64,000 bases of DNA from an uncultured Chlamydiaceae bacterium (GCA_937884635.1 CALGBW010000044.1:32125-96124); one strand, 5' to 3'; positions 17,068-25,512 are shown, counted from the first letter of the stretch. Notes: generated by a model not told the origin, from the letters alone. Numbers and translations: made by a program.

Positions 17068-17703
17068 CTATTGAGGCAATACCGAATACCCATTACTTCG
17101 TAAAGTAGCCACCCACGCTCTAAAAGCAGCCTCACCCATATATATTGGGACGCAAACGGGTTTTATCACGCCATCTGAAGTAATTTCATAATAGTAACGA
17201 TTTCCCGACCTCCGACAGGACGGTACGGACTGAGGAAGAGTTTCCTCTTCCTTAGAAGGCTTTTCCTGCTGATCAGCTATTGAAAATGAGTCGCCACTTG
17301 AAGAAAGGTAGCTAAAAAACTGTTCTTCATGTTCACTTGCAGTATAGTAAGAGGATTCTGAAGAGGAAAGACGCACGTCTTTAACGGGACTTTCCATACT
17401 TTTTTCGCTAGATTCAATTTGAACGGAGGAAATTCCTTCCAAGTCTTTTATAACTGCACGCCTTAGGCCAAACCATAGAGCCAATATCACAACCCCTGTT
17501 ATCATAGCACTTCCACCAACAGCAACTGCAGTAGCAGAGGAGACGCCAATGACCAATGAGCCAAGGACGCAAGCTAATCCGATAAGAGCAGCAAATACCA
17601 CCCCATGCACTAACTTAGCCACTTGTTCTTTATGGAAGTTACTTGGGCAATTAGGAATGGAAGAACAAAAAGAAGGAAGATTTTCGCTAATCGCTATTTT
17701 CAT
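17068..17703 (-). CDS. Putative inclusion membrane protein
   Basis: 211 residues, ATG with AAAGG upstream. An Inc-type hydrophobic hairpin spans about 31-82 (turn around GVSSATAVAVGG). Residues 90-150 are Ser/Glu-rich with several Tyr. The last 45 residues carry a YYYEI...DG...MG.AAF..W pattern that is also found in the next protein (18009-18518), which suggests a shared folded tail rather than only a shared membrane anchor. Confidence 0.77.
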   Translation of the reverse strand: MKIAISENLPSFCSSIPNCPSNFHKEQVAKLVHGVVFAALIGLACVLGSLVIGVSSATAVAVGGSAMITGVVILALWFGLRRAVIKDLEGISSVQIESSEKSMESPVKDVRLSSSESSYYTASEHEEQFFSYLSSSGDSFSIADQQEKPSKEEETLPQSVPSCRRSGNRYYYEITSDGVIKPVCVPIYMGEAAFRAWVATLRSNGYSVLPQ

Positions 17704-18008
17704 AAAAACCTTTTGAAAAACTATTTAATTTATTGCGGACAGATCTTTAAAGCAGAAAGAGCGAAAATAAGGAGGTCAGAGTCGGTAGAAAGATAGATCT
17801 GAATAAGAAAACTGACGATTATAGGATGAAAACTATTTCGAAGTAAATGATTACCTCCCCATAAATACAACTAAAAAAGGGAGGTTTCATCACTCAAGAA
17901 TACAAAAAAGAAACGACCTTATCCTTTCTCTATTAGCTTAATAGCATGTAAATCCCAAGCATGGAATAGCCCTTAATCAAATATAGGCACAGATATTGCA
18001 GCATTAGC
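17704..18008. other. Intergenic region
   Basis: About 305 bases, AT-rich, no ORF with a start site. Expected to contain the terminator of the 18009 gene and the promoter of the 17068 gene; neither is clear. Confidence 0.4.
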
Positions 18009-18518
18009 TTAGCAACCTCTTATCATACACTCGAGTTCGCATTTCACGTTCCTTTTGGCCACTTCCTTTTCCCACTGTTTGAAAGCCTCAGACCCCATCC
18101 TACATTCCAATAAATCAATAGCCACCCTGTTTCCGTTCTGATCAACATAGTAGTAACAGCCTAACTGTTCATCATAACATCGTGGGTCAGCTTTAGAAGG
18201 GGATGGAGAAGAAGATGAACGACTTGAAATAAAAAGGGCCTTTTGACTTTTCAAAGTTTGCTTATTCTTTAAGTAGTTCCATAAAGTCACACTTCCAACC
18301 CCCAAGGCTATTACTGCACCGCCAGCCCCTAATGCAATAGCAGCGCCCACTCCAGCAATGAGCATCCCAGTAGCTAAAACTAGTCCAGTAATGATGGCAA
18401 CCACAATCCCATAAACTAGCTTTGCTATACGTCCTCCACAAGCATTTTTAGGGGAGCTGATACTAGATAAACAAGGTAAACCACAGAGGAATCCCCCTCC
18501 ATTATTCATTACTTTCAC
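18009..18518 (-). CDS. Putative inclusion membrane protein
   Basis: 169 residues from a GTG at 18518, chosen because GAGGT lies five bases upstream and gives an MKV start like the MKI of its neighbours. An ATG three codons later and a TTG five codons earlier are alternatives. The hydrophobic hairpin is at about 32-80 (MLIAGVGAAIALGAGG turn). The tail has the YYYV...NG...MGSEAFKQW pattern shared with the 17068-17703 protein and ends in a Cys-rich segment. Confidence 0.75.
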   Translation of the reverse strand: MKVMNNGGGFLCGLPCLSSISSPKNACGGRIAKLVYGIVVAIITGLVLATGMLIAGVGAAIALGAGGAVIALGVGSVTLWNYLKNKQTLKSQKALFISSRSSSSPSPSKADPRCYDEQLGCYYYVDQNGNRVAIDLLECRMGSEAFKQWEKEVAKRNVKCELECMIRGC

Positions 18519-18828
18519 AAGTACCTCATACAAAACAGGTAATATTTTTTAAAAATCTTCTAGGGAAAGGGGATAAGAAAGAGAGACGAATATAGGTTTC
18601 TAGAAAAACAATAATTCAATCAGAAGACAAAGGGGAAATTATAAAACTAAAGCTATTTCAAAGCAAATTATGACATTATTGAAGGAGGATTTAGAGAATT
18701 AAAATATTTTTTATATCCCAAGAACGCACATCACAGTTATACTATGAATTCTTTTTTGCTGCCTTATTATAAATAAACTTATATTCTCCCTTCTTTTTTT
18801 GTTCTGTTTCTTTCTTTTTAGGAACAAT
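18519..18828. other. Divergent promoter region
   Basis: Lies between the minus-strand Inc gene and the plus-strand IQ-motif gene. It is AT-rich with several TATAAT-like words; no pair of promoter boxes with 16-18 spacing stood out. Confidence 0.45.
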
Positions 18829-20424
18829 ATGGTACTATCCTGCTTTCAACGTCACCCAGCGTGTTGCCCTCAAGACTTATTAGAAAAAATCGGAGATTGC
18901 TCCTTACAATTAACCGAAAGAATACTAGGCAATAGCTATATTGTTCAAACATCCTATCCATCTCGCTTTCTCAAATTCACGCCACAACCTATTTCTCTCT
19001 GCCAGAAAATTTATGCTCTATGCATTAGCCTTTTTCTTTTACCCCTGACTATTCTCCTGACCCTAATCGGAGGTTTAGCCCACCGTTTTTCTACAACTCA
19101 CAGGTGTATGAGACAGGAGCTGGCACAGCAAACACAAGCTGCAATTACCATTCAAAAATTGATAAAAGGATCTCTAGAAAGAAGACACTTTCTAGACAGA
19201 TCTTGCTTTCCTGTCTACCGCAATCTATGTGAAAAAATAAACGAGACTCCCTTAGCCTTCTATACTATACCCGCGGGGAGGACCGACCATCCTATTTTCG
19301 CACCAGACGAAAGTCCGTTCCTAATTATGAGAGAATCAGGGCAAGTGCTTGCAAAGGAACGTTTTCATAACATGCGCAAAGTGAGAAACCTCTTATTAAA
19401 ATTACGTGCAACACATTTAGATATCCCTCCAGCACGTCTGTATAAGGAGTTCCTAGTCGAAAAACGCATGCTGATATCACATTCTCTATGGAAAAATGTC
19501 AGTCTTTACCTAGAAAACCCTCGAGCATTTGATCAAGCTATTAAAGAATTGTTACATTTGTGCACGAAAATGACGTTTTTAGACCTATTTGGCGGGGAGG
19601 ACCACCCATTTTTGCATAGCCCAGGTCTACAACCAGCCAACAGTGCTCGTTATGACAATTTGCCTTTAGCCATTGTGAACGGCAAGGGGATAATCACTCT
19701 TATTGACCTAGAGGATGTTGCGTGGACCCCTCAAAACAATTCAGTTGAAACTCTGGTGAAATTTTTCCCTCTACACGCTGACTTACTCATGGAAGAGGCT
19801 CGTAAACTAAATCTTGCCTTTGAAGAAACTGCTATACAAACAGCGAAAAACGAAGTCTTATCCTTTTTACAATTTATTACTTCTAATCACACTGCCTGGT
19901 TAGAAAAACAACCTGACTCCGTAAGAAAAACCCCCGACACAGTGTTTAAGTTATCTGAAGAGCAGAAAGAGGAGTTAACTATTCTTGTACAAGATAGTGT
20001 GAAAAGGGCATGTACAACAGAAATAAACGATGTACACAACCTATCCAAAACACTGATTGAAGCCACCCTTTCACGTTTACAGAAGGTTATCCATCAGCAT
20101 CATGAAGACTTAAAAGGTTCAGAAGAACACGCTCTTGAATGCCGCTCTCCTATCATACAACTTGAAAAAAATAAAGACTTCCTTCAGAAGTCTTATCTTC
20201 CTAAAATCACCCCAAATCTAGCTCAAGAATTCGAACAAATCTTAAAGGATAATAAAAAAGGTTCCCAGGATTTGAGGAAAACAGCCCTTCCAAATACAAA
20301 AGAGCTAGTCATAAGTGTTCTTAGACACATTACAAATTACTTGCAAAACAAAGGCCTCATATACTACGGAGACCTAAGAAACTATCCAAACCTTGAAGCA
20401 CACTTGCTCTGGATACGCTATTAA
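18829..20424 (+). CDS. Large protein with hydrophobic anchor and IQ-type motif
   Basis: 531 residues from the ATG at 18829, which has AGGAAC just upstream; an in-frame start ten codons earlier lacks a site. A hydrophobic segment lies at about 61-88. Then residues 108-119 (IQKLIKGSLERR) fit an IQ calmodulin-binding pattern, followed by a long, mostly helical, basic region to the end. It is a full-length paralogue of the 528-residue protein at 23151: shared landmarks are P.RF..FL.E.R, RMTFLDLFG..DHPF, ARYDNLP..VINGKG and the ending AHL.W.RY. The family may be one of the chlamydial DUF groups (DUF648 comes to mind), unverified. Function unknown. Confidence 0.8.
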   Translation: MVLSCFQRHPACCPQDLLEKIGDCSLQLTERILGNSYIVQTSYPSRFLKFTPQPISLCQKIYALCISLFLLPLTILLTLIGGLAHRFSTTHRCMRQELAQQTQAAITIQKLIKGSLERRHFLDRSCFPVYRNLCEKINETPLAFYTIPAGRTDHPIFAPDESPFLIMRESGQVLAKERFHNMRKVRNLLLKLRATHLDIPPARLYKEFLVEKRMLISHSLWKNVSLYLENPRAFDQAIKELLHLCTKMTFLDLFGGEDHPFLHSPGLQPANSARYDNLPLAIVNGKGIITLIDLEDVAWTPQNNSVETLVKFFPLHADLLMEEARKLNLAFEETAIQTAKNEVLSFLQFITSNHTAWLEKQPDSVRKTPDTVFKLSEEQKEELTILVQDSVKRACTTEINDVHNLSKTLIEATLSRLQKVIHQHHEDLKGSEEHALECRSPIIQLEKNKDFLQKSYLPKITPNLAQEFEQILKDNKKGSQDLRKTALPNTKELVISVLRHITNYLQNKGLIYYGDLRNYPNLEAHLLWIRY

Positions 20425-20539
20425 AAAACAACCGCCCTGAATAGTTACTAGACTAGCCAGCTCTATAGAACGCAAAAAAAACGATAGAATGTCAGCACTC
20501 CCTGATTTTTACACTTGGAGACGTACATTCCATTTCTTG

Positions 20540-20854
20540 TTAAGTCCTGTAAGTAACAGAAGGCTCATTGTTTAAAGACTCTCTAGTCTTAATATTAGCC
20601 CATCTAGCAGCAAGTACCCCTAAAACCAATAGACTAATCCCTACCCCTACCGATATAGATACAGCAATAGGTAAACCACAAACTAACATAATGCTGCATA
20701 TGCCGATCCCCGCAAGGATAGGAAGAGCAAGTTTCTCTAACACACCGAGAATTCGGTCAAGGCAACCTCTCTTTTGCACGTTCCCTGAAGTAGGAACAAG
20801 AGCGGCATTACAATTATCGTTCCCAAATCCAGATATACTGACTGGACGCGCCAT
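20540..20854 (-). CDS. Small putative inclusion membrane protein
   Basis: 104 residues from the ATG at 20854, which has GGAG six bases upstream; the longer ORF start four codons earlier has none. A bilobed hydrophobic region at about 43-83 has a CGLPIAVSIS turn. The end RESLNNEPSVTY matches KESLRNEPLVTY in the next protein, so these two are recent tandem duplicates. It has almost no soluble tail. Confidence 0.72.
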   Translation of the reverse strand: MARPVSISGFGNDNCNAALVPTSGNVQKRGCLDRILGVLEKLALPILAGIGICSIMLVCGLPIAVSISVGVGISLLVLGVLAARWANIKTRESLNNEPSVTYRT

Positions 20855-20876
20855 ACATAACTCCAAAAAATGACTC

Positions 20877-20890
20877 TTTAATAACCTAAA
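20877..20890. repeat. 14-base upstream element, second copy at 21285-21298
   Basis: TTTAATAACCTAAA occurs in identical form about 23 bases upstream of the start of each of the two small Inc genes (ATG at 20854 and 21263). It shows that the duplication included the control region, and the element may be part of their promoter. Confidence 0.6.
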
Positions 20891-20915
20891 TTACTCAAAA
20901 GCCCCATGATAGCAA

Positions 20916-21263
20916 CTAGCGTTCACAAACGAATCTTCCTTCCGAATCCCATGTATAGGTGACGAGAGGTTCGTTTCTTAAAGACTCTTTGGCCTTAGCA
21001 CGCTTAACAGTAATAACTCCTAAAACCAACAAACCAATAATACCAACACCCATCGCAACTGGCGCAACCAGGGCAATAGGTAAGCCACAGGCCAACATAA
21101 TACCACCAACACCAGCCCCAATCAGAAGGGGAAGGGCAACTAAAGCAACTCTCTTCAACATATTTTTAATTGTCCCACAGCAACTATTCTTTGCGTTTCC
21201 TATTGAACTTGAAGAAACACTACTAATATCACTGTAGCCATAACTAGAGACTGACAATGCCAT
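20916..21263 (-). CDS. Small putative inclusion membrane protein
   Basis: 115 residues, ATG with GAGG upstream. The N-terminal 28 residues are Ser-rich. The bilobed hydrophobic hairpin at about 37-87 has the CGLPIALVAP turn. The short tail ends KESLRNEPLVTYTWDSEGR and is homologous to the neighbouring 104-residue protein. Inc assignment rests on the hairpin. Confidence 0.75.
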   Translation of the reverse strand: MALSVSSYGYSDISSVSSSSIGNAKNSCCGTIKNMLKRVALVALPLLIGAGVGGIMLACGLPIALVAPVAMGVGIIGLLVLGVITVKRAKAKESLRNEPLVTYTWDSEGRFVCER

Positions 21264-21400
21264 ATATGCCTCGTTGTATAACTTTTTAATAACCTAAACC
21301 CGTCTATTCCTGCGTAATATAGAAACTCTTGAGGAATATTAGGAGGCAAGTCTTTTCAACATACGTTGAAAAATAGATAAACAAAATGATTCCATAAAAT

Positions 21401-21428
21401 AAGGCCTACTTATTAATAAGTAGGCCTT
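21401..21428 (-). terminator. Terminator: perfect 28-base palindrome
   Basis: A perfect self-complementary sequence (arms AAGGCCTACTTA...) that starts 30 bases after the stop of the minus-strand gene at 21458. It is followed on that strand by ATTTTAT. It forms a strong hairpin. Confidence 0.8.
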
Positions 21429-21457
21429 CCGTATTTAATAATCAGCGCGATAAGTTA

Positions 21458-22096
21458 TTATCTTTTTCCTAACAACCAATTCATTAAACTACCTAATAGT
21501 CCCCAAGGAGAACGAGCTAAATCAGCGGCATGACTGCAAACAGAGCCTGTAAATCTTACAACTTTTCTAGGCGCGTCATAATATGGTTTATTGTTAGGCA
21601 CTTTATAATGGGGATCTTTACAAGGTACATCATAAGGATTTAGATTTTCTTGAGCTGTATAATATCCAGAACACAGGCTTCCATCTTCTTCAAATAGTCG
21701 ACGCAAACCTAAATCAGACTCAGGCGAACTATTATCAGATGATTCGGAACTTTGTGCTCCTTCCTCTAACTGAGAAGCAGGAATAGATGCAGGACATTGT
21801 GGTTCTACTTGACTTTGTTGGCTAGCTTGAGCTTTACCTTTTTTGATTGCAGAAACAATAGCTACAATTAATAAACCTAATCCAGCAGCACCAGCTCCGA
21901 CTGATACAGCCATAACAAGAGGTAAGCCAGCGAACAACATAGCAGCACCAACACCAACTCCAATCAGGAGGGGTAGCGCGACAAGAGCTACTTTCTTCGC
22001 AACATTTGCAAAGGCTTTGCCACAATTTTTTAAGCTAGAATTTGATTGAGAACTCCCTATAGAAGAAAGAGGAGCACCAGCGCATAATACTTGCAT
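21458..22096 (-). CDS. Putative inclusion membrane protein with three YxxP motifs
   Basis: 212 residues from the ATG at 22096, with GAGG five bases upstream; the longer ORF has a poorer start six codons earlier. An Inc-type hydrophobic hairpin lies at about 36-84, with an AGLPLVMAV turn. The cytosolic tail is Ser/Glu-rich at 110-130. At Y155, Y164 and Y173 it carries YDVP, YKVP and YDAP at exact nine-residue spacing. YxxP is the preferred binding site of Crk/Nck-family SH2 domains after phosphorylation, as in the substrate region of host p130Cas. The C-terminus is amphipathic (WGLLGSLMNWLLGKR). A strong terminator follows. Confidence 0.78.
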   Translation of the reverse strand: MQVLCAGAPLSSIGSSQSNSSLKNCGKAFANVAKKVALVALPLLIGVGVGAAMLFAGLPLVMAVSVGAGAAGLGLLIVAIVSAIKKGKAQASQQSQVEPQCPASIPASQLEEGAQSSESSDNSSPESDLGLRRLFEEDGSLCSGYYTAQENLNPYDVPCKDPHYKVPNNKPYYDAPRKVVRFTGSVCSHAADLARSPWGLLGSLMNWLLGKR

Positions 22097-22447
22097 AAAC
22101 ACCTCAAAACACAACTTTTATAAAAATTGTTTGTTAGTTCTTTTTACAATTTTATTTCGTAGGTCGAGGGGGATAGAAGTACAGGGATCTCAATATTTGA
22201 GTCACTTGAATCAAGCATCCCTTAATCGATGGAGAGTGGAGAATTTTGTTTTTATCTAAAAAAATTAAATTAAAATTATAAAATTATCGCTAATTTAAAT
22301 CAAATTATTACTAATTAGCGATTTATAATTAGAAATAGACAGAGAGGATCCGTGTTTTCTAAAACAAGAACTCTTAACATACCTCAACCTCTAGACTATT
22401 CCATTTACTTTATACATGGGACCAAAGTTGCCTTAACCCCAAAACCT
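22097..22447. other. AT-rich intergenic region
   Basis: No supported gene. The plus-strand ORF 22352-22600 runs mostly antisense to the 22448-22837 gene and lacks a ribosome site. The AAT/TTA-rich block at 22255-22335 likely carries the promoter for the 22096 gene. Confidence 0.45.
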
Positions 22448-22837
22448 TTATCCCTTTGCGCATATTGTGGAAACTGCATAAGGATTCTCAGCTCCCTTAC
22501 GGTAGCATCGATCTTGAGTCGCTTTAGGAATAGGAGGGGGAGAATAAGCCGGTGGAGGCGTCGAACGAAAGCGATTCTTAGAAGGGCTGAAAGGATTTAA
22601 GCTAGACACAACGACACTAACTAATAAACCTAATCCAAGCGCGCTGACACCACCTAAAGCAGCCGCTACAAGAGGTAAGCCAGCGAAAAACATAGCGGCA
22701 AACACCCCAAGGGCCAGTAAAACAGGCAATGCAAAAAGCATAACCCTCTTCGCTATCTGTAAAGATTTAACGCAACAGCCCGATCCAGTATAAGAAGGGT
22801 TCTGTATAGGGCTATTACAGTGACTAGCTACTCGCAT
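22448..22837 (-). CDS. Small putative inclusion membrane protein with PPxY
   Basis: 129 residues, ATG with GGAG upstream. A hydrophobic hairpin at about 30-80 has an AGLPLVAAAL turn, of the same class as its neighbour. The tail (about 85-129) is Pro-rich and contains PPPAYSPPPIP, that is a PPxY motif (binding site for host WW domains, as in Nedd4-family ligases) within a polyproline stretch. It ends with a second tyrosine segment ENPYAV. Inc assignment from the hairpin. Confidence 0.75.
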   Translation of the reverse strand: MRVASHCNSPIQNPSYTGSGCCVKSLQIAKRVMLFALPVLLALGVFAAMFFAGLPLVAAALGGVSALGLGLLVSVVVSSLNPFSPSKNRFRSTPPPAYSPPPIPKATQDRCYRKGAENPYAVSTICAKG

Positions 22838-23150
22838 AGCAACTCCAAAAATATAATAATTTTTTTCTTATAGAGAGGTCTAAAAGAGGGTAACTAGAAA
22901 AGGCAGTAGGAGGGTATTGAAGTCCTCGTAAGGCAAAATCTGTCGAAAATTCCCAAAAAGAAATTTAATCAAGGAAATATTCTAAATAAAAAAGTATTTT
23001 TAAATCAAATTTAATTTCTAAAAAACTAAAGAGGTAAAGATATCTAAATAAAAAGAAAACTAAGAGGATAGAAAATTAAAATTAATAGAATTTTTTTAAA
23101 AAACATAATAAAATATTTTACGAAAAAATTTTTGTAGAAGTAATAAAAGC
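22838..23150. other. Divergent promoter region
   Basis: 313 bases, very AT-rich, between the minus-strand Inc gene and the plus-strand IQ-motif gene. No gene and no hairpin of note. Promoters for both are expected here but cannot be fixed in such base composition. Confidence 0.45.
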
Positions 23151-24737
23151 ATGTACACTCTGTTTCAAAGAACAGCATCTACTCCAAAAGCAGACTGGTT
23201 AGAGCGTGTCGGTTCACACTCTTTAGGGTTGTTTCATATAGCCATGGGTAAGACATACCATGTGACACCTAAAATGCATTTTACCCATCAAGAACGCTCT
23301 TTACATCAACGAGTATACGCTTGTATTGCTATTATTCTACTGGCTCCTGTTGTTCTGTTATTAGCCTTAGTTGGTTGCCTCGCTTACACACTGTCTAAAA
23401 CTCATGCTATTTTAGAAACAAAACTCAGACAGCAAATCCAACACGTATTAGATATACAAAAGCGAAAGGCTAGTCCTAACTGGAAGCAAGAACAAGAGCA
23501 GGCTGCTATTTGCTTACAGAAACATATTAGAGGATATCTAGAAAGAAAGAACTTTTTGAGCCGTTCCTTATTTCCTCGTTATAAAGACGTTTGTGGAGTG
23601 ATTGAACATCATCCAAACCGAGTCAGTAAAATTCCAGCAGGGAAGGCGAGTCATCCCGTTTTTGCCCCAGAAAATATGTCAGAAATTATAGCGAAACAAT
23701 CTGGGACAAAATTGGCTAAACATCGCTTTCATAATATGAGACGAGTAAGAAAACTATGCGCTAAACTAGGGTTATCCAAACTTATGATCCCTAAAGCCCG
23801 ACTTTTCCACTCTTTCTTGATCGAAGAGCGTCTTCCTATTACTCCATCGACATACGCAAACTTAGCTATTTATCAAGCGAACCCCCAATTATTTGATCAG
23901 GCAATAAAAGAGCTCTTACAGTTATGCACTAGAATGACTTTCTTAGACTTATTTGGTTCCATGGACCACCCATTTCAACATGTCCCAGGCATGAAACGTT
24001 ACGTAAGATACGATAACATCCCTATGACCGTCATCAATGGTAAGGGACACCTGGTACTAGTAGACTTAGAAGACATTACAATGGAACCTCAGAAAGACCC
24101 CGTAGAAATGCTGGTACAAATCTTCCCATTACATGCTGATCTTATCAAGACAGAAGCCCAACGCTTAGGAATTAAGTTTGATAAAGAAAAAGTCTATCAA
24201 CTACAACAAAGCAGCTTAAATGCGCTCTCTTTCTTCCTTCATAATCATGCCAAACGAATTCGCCATCTTAATATTGATCCTAAGAAAAACCCAAAACCAA
24301 AGTTTCATTTAAATGAACAGCAACTCAAAGAACTGGGACAACGCATCCAAGAGAAAATGAGCGAGGAGTTACGTTACTATAATGCAGGGGAGACTATAAC
24401 CCTAGAGATGGCTAAACAGTTAGCTAAAGTCACAATTCAAGCGTTAGAAAAAGAACTCGGCTACAGACACGAAGCTAAAAAAGAGAAATTTAAAAATCGT
24501 CCCGCTACATGGGCAAATGTATTAGAGATCCGATCTCCAATTTTCAATGTTGATAGCGCTGTACTTAGTGAAATAGCTAACTCAATGACGACAATATCTG
24601 ATGAAAGGCGTCAATCTATGGCATTCTCATGTCTTAAACAGGCGTTATCTTTCCTTGTTTCAGAAGGATTTATTTACTTCTATAGTCTACGCTATTACAC
24701 GCGTCAACAAGCCCACCTGGCTTGGGTCCGATATTAA
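23151..24737 (+). CDS. Large protein with hydrophobic anchor and IQ-type motif
   Basis: 528 residues, ATG at 23151 with a weak AGAAG site. The hydrophobic segment is at about 59-85. Residues 122-133 (LQKHIRGYLERK) match the IQ consensus [ILV]QxxxRGxxx[RK] fully. Paralogue of the 531-residue protein at 18829 over its whole length, with the same landmarks and the same C-terminal AHLAWVRY. The two genes bracket the small Inc genes 20540-22837. The lysine/arginine-rich helical body and single hydrophobic anchor are compatible with a secreted, membrane-tethered effector; this is inference. Confidence 0.82.
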   Translation: MYTLFQRTASTPKADWLERVGSHSLGLFHIAMGKTYHVTPKMHFTHQERSLHQRVYACIAIILLAPVVLLLALVGCLAYTLSKTHAILETKLRQQIQHVLDIQKRKASPNWKQEQEQAAICLQKHIRGYLERKNFLSRSLFPRYKDVCGVIEHHPNRVSKIPAGKASHPVFAPENMSEIIAKQSGTKLAKHRFHNMRRVRKLCAKLGLSKLMIPKARLFHSFLIEERLPITPSTYANLAIYQANPQLFDQAIKELLQLCTRMTFLDLFGSMDHPFQHVPGMKRYVRYDNIPMTVINGKGHLVLVDLEDITMEPQKDPVEMLVQIFPLHADLIKTEAQRLGIKFDKEKVYQLQQSSLNALSFFLHNHAKRIRHLNIDPKKNPKPKFHLNEQQLKELGQRIQEKMSEELRYYNAGETITLEMAKQLAKVTIQALEKELGYRHEAKKEKFKNRPATWANVLEIRSPIFNVDSAVLSEIANSMTTISDERRQSMAFSCLKQALSFLVSEGFIYFYSLRYYTRQQAHLAWVRY

Positions 24738-24863
24738 TTAAAGATCCCGTAGAGGGGGAGGGAAAAAGAGTAGAGCCTTCAGACATTTATAACGTCTGAT
24801 AATATGTATTATGTTGAATAAAGAGAGCCACCAAATCGCAGGCTCCCTCAATCAAAGTTTCGC

Positions 24864-24901
24864 ACTTTAAAGTATCAAAGTAAAGTTCAGTACTTTAAAG
24901 T
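24864..24901. promoter_or_regulatory. Paired palindromes ACTTTAAAGT, possible operator
   Basis: The 10-base palindrome ACTTTAAAGT occurs at 24864-24873 and again at 24892-24901, 28 bases apart (between two and three helical turns). The second ends 22 bases before the ATG of the next gene. Two identical palindromes in a promoter region are typical of a dimeric repressor binding twice, but AT-rich chance cannot be excluded. Confidence 0.5.
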
Positions 24902-24923
24902 GTATAAAGAGGTTTAGGTTAAA

Positions 24924-25475
24924 ATGGCCGCTATAACCAGAACATCTTCCTTAATTCGTCCCACCTTACTAAGAAGTCTATCTAGAGAATCTACACCAAC
25001 ATCTTCAACAAAAGCAGCAGCCCTCCAAACAGCAAGAAAATTACAAAATACTAATAGCACTAGAACTATTCTTGTCCAAAGTGAAAACCGGTTCTCTAGT
25101 TACACAGAACAACTAGTCGATATTACTAAGAAACATAAACGAGAAGCTAAAATCCTTATCAACAAAATTAACTTCTCCAATCTTTGGAGAAGCCAAGCTA
25201 AAAGTCAAATTCTTACAGAAGGTGCAGTTCGCTTAGACCTACAAGGATTTAGCTCTAATGGATCGTATAATTACCAACTGCAAGTGGGCTCTCATACTAT
25301 TGCTACCGTTATTATAGATAAAGGCCTAGCCGGCATGAAGACCTCTCATGAACAAACTTATGCTATGAGAAAAATTAAATCTGGATTCCAACAAAGCCTT
25401 GGAGATAGTCGTGTGTATAGAATCGATCTTTCAACAGATGAACTCCCCTATCTTCGCGATCAAAGAAAAAATTAA
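24924..25475 (+). CDS. Stand-alone copy of the module found in the MACPF protein
   Basis: 183 residues. Residues 1-50 are Ser/Thr-rich without a membrane segment, as in type III secreted proteins. Residues 51-171 match residues 262-376 of the MACPF protein at 46824, with two unbroken 18-residue identical blocks (starting KKHKREAKI and QAKSQILTE). The MACPF signature itself is not included, so this is a separate domain. Codons in the shared blocks differ at many third positions while the protein is unchanged. The start has an AGG a few bases upstream. It is intact, with no frameshift, and sits about 21 kb from the MACPF gene. Function unknown. Confidence 0.78.
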   Translation: MAAITRTSSLIRPTLLRSLSRESTPTSSTKAAALQTARKLQNTNSTRTILVQSENRFSSYTEQLVDITKKHKREAKILINKINFSNLWRSQAKSQILTEGAVRLDLQGFSSNGSYNYQLQVGSHTIATVIIDKGLAGMKTSHEQTYAMRKIKSGFQQSLGDSRVYRIDLSTDELPYLRDQRKN

Positions 25476-25512
25476 GAAAAAAAGAATATTAATTAACTAA
25501 TAAATAACATAT

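Noticed and set aside
22352..22600. Plus-strand 82-residue ORF, very Arg-rich
   Set aside because: Its Arg-rich end is antisense to the Pro-rich tail of the Inc-like gene at 22448; no ribosome site.
13999..25475. Insertion sequence or prophage as the source of the accessory genes
   Set aside because: No transposase, integrase, inverted-repeat ends or phage genes are visible in the window.
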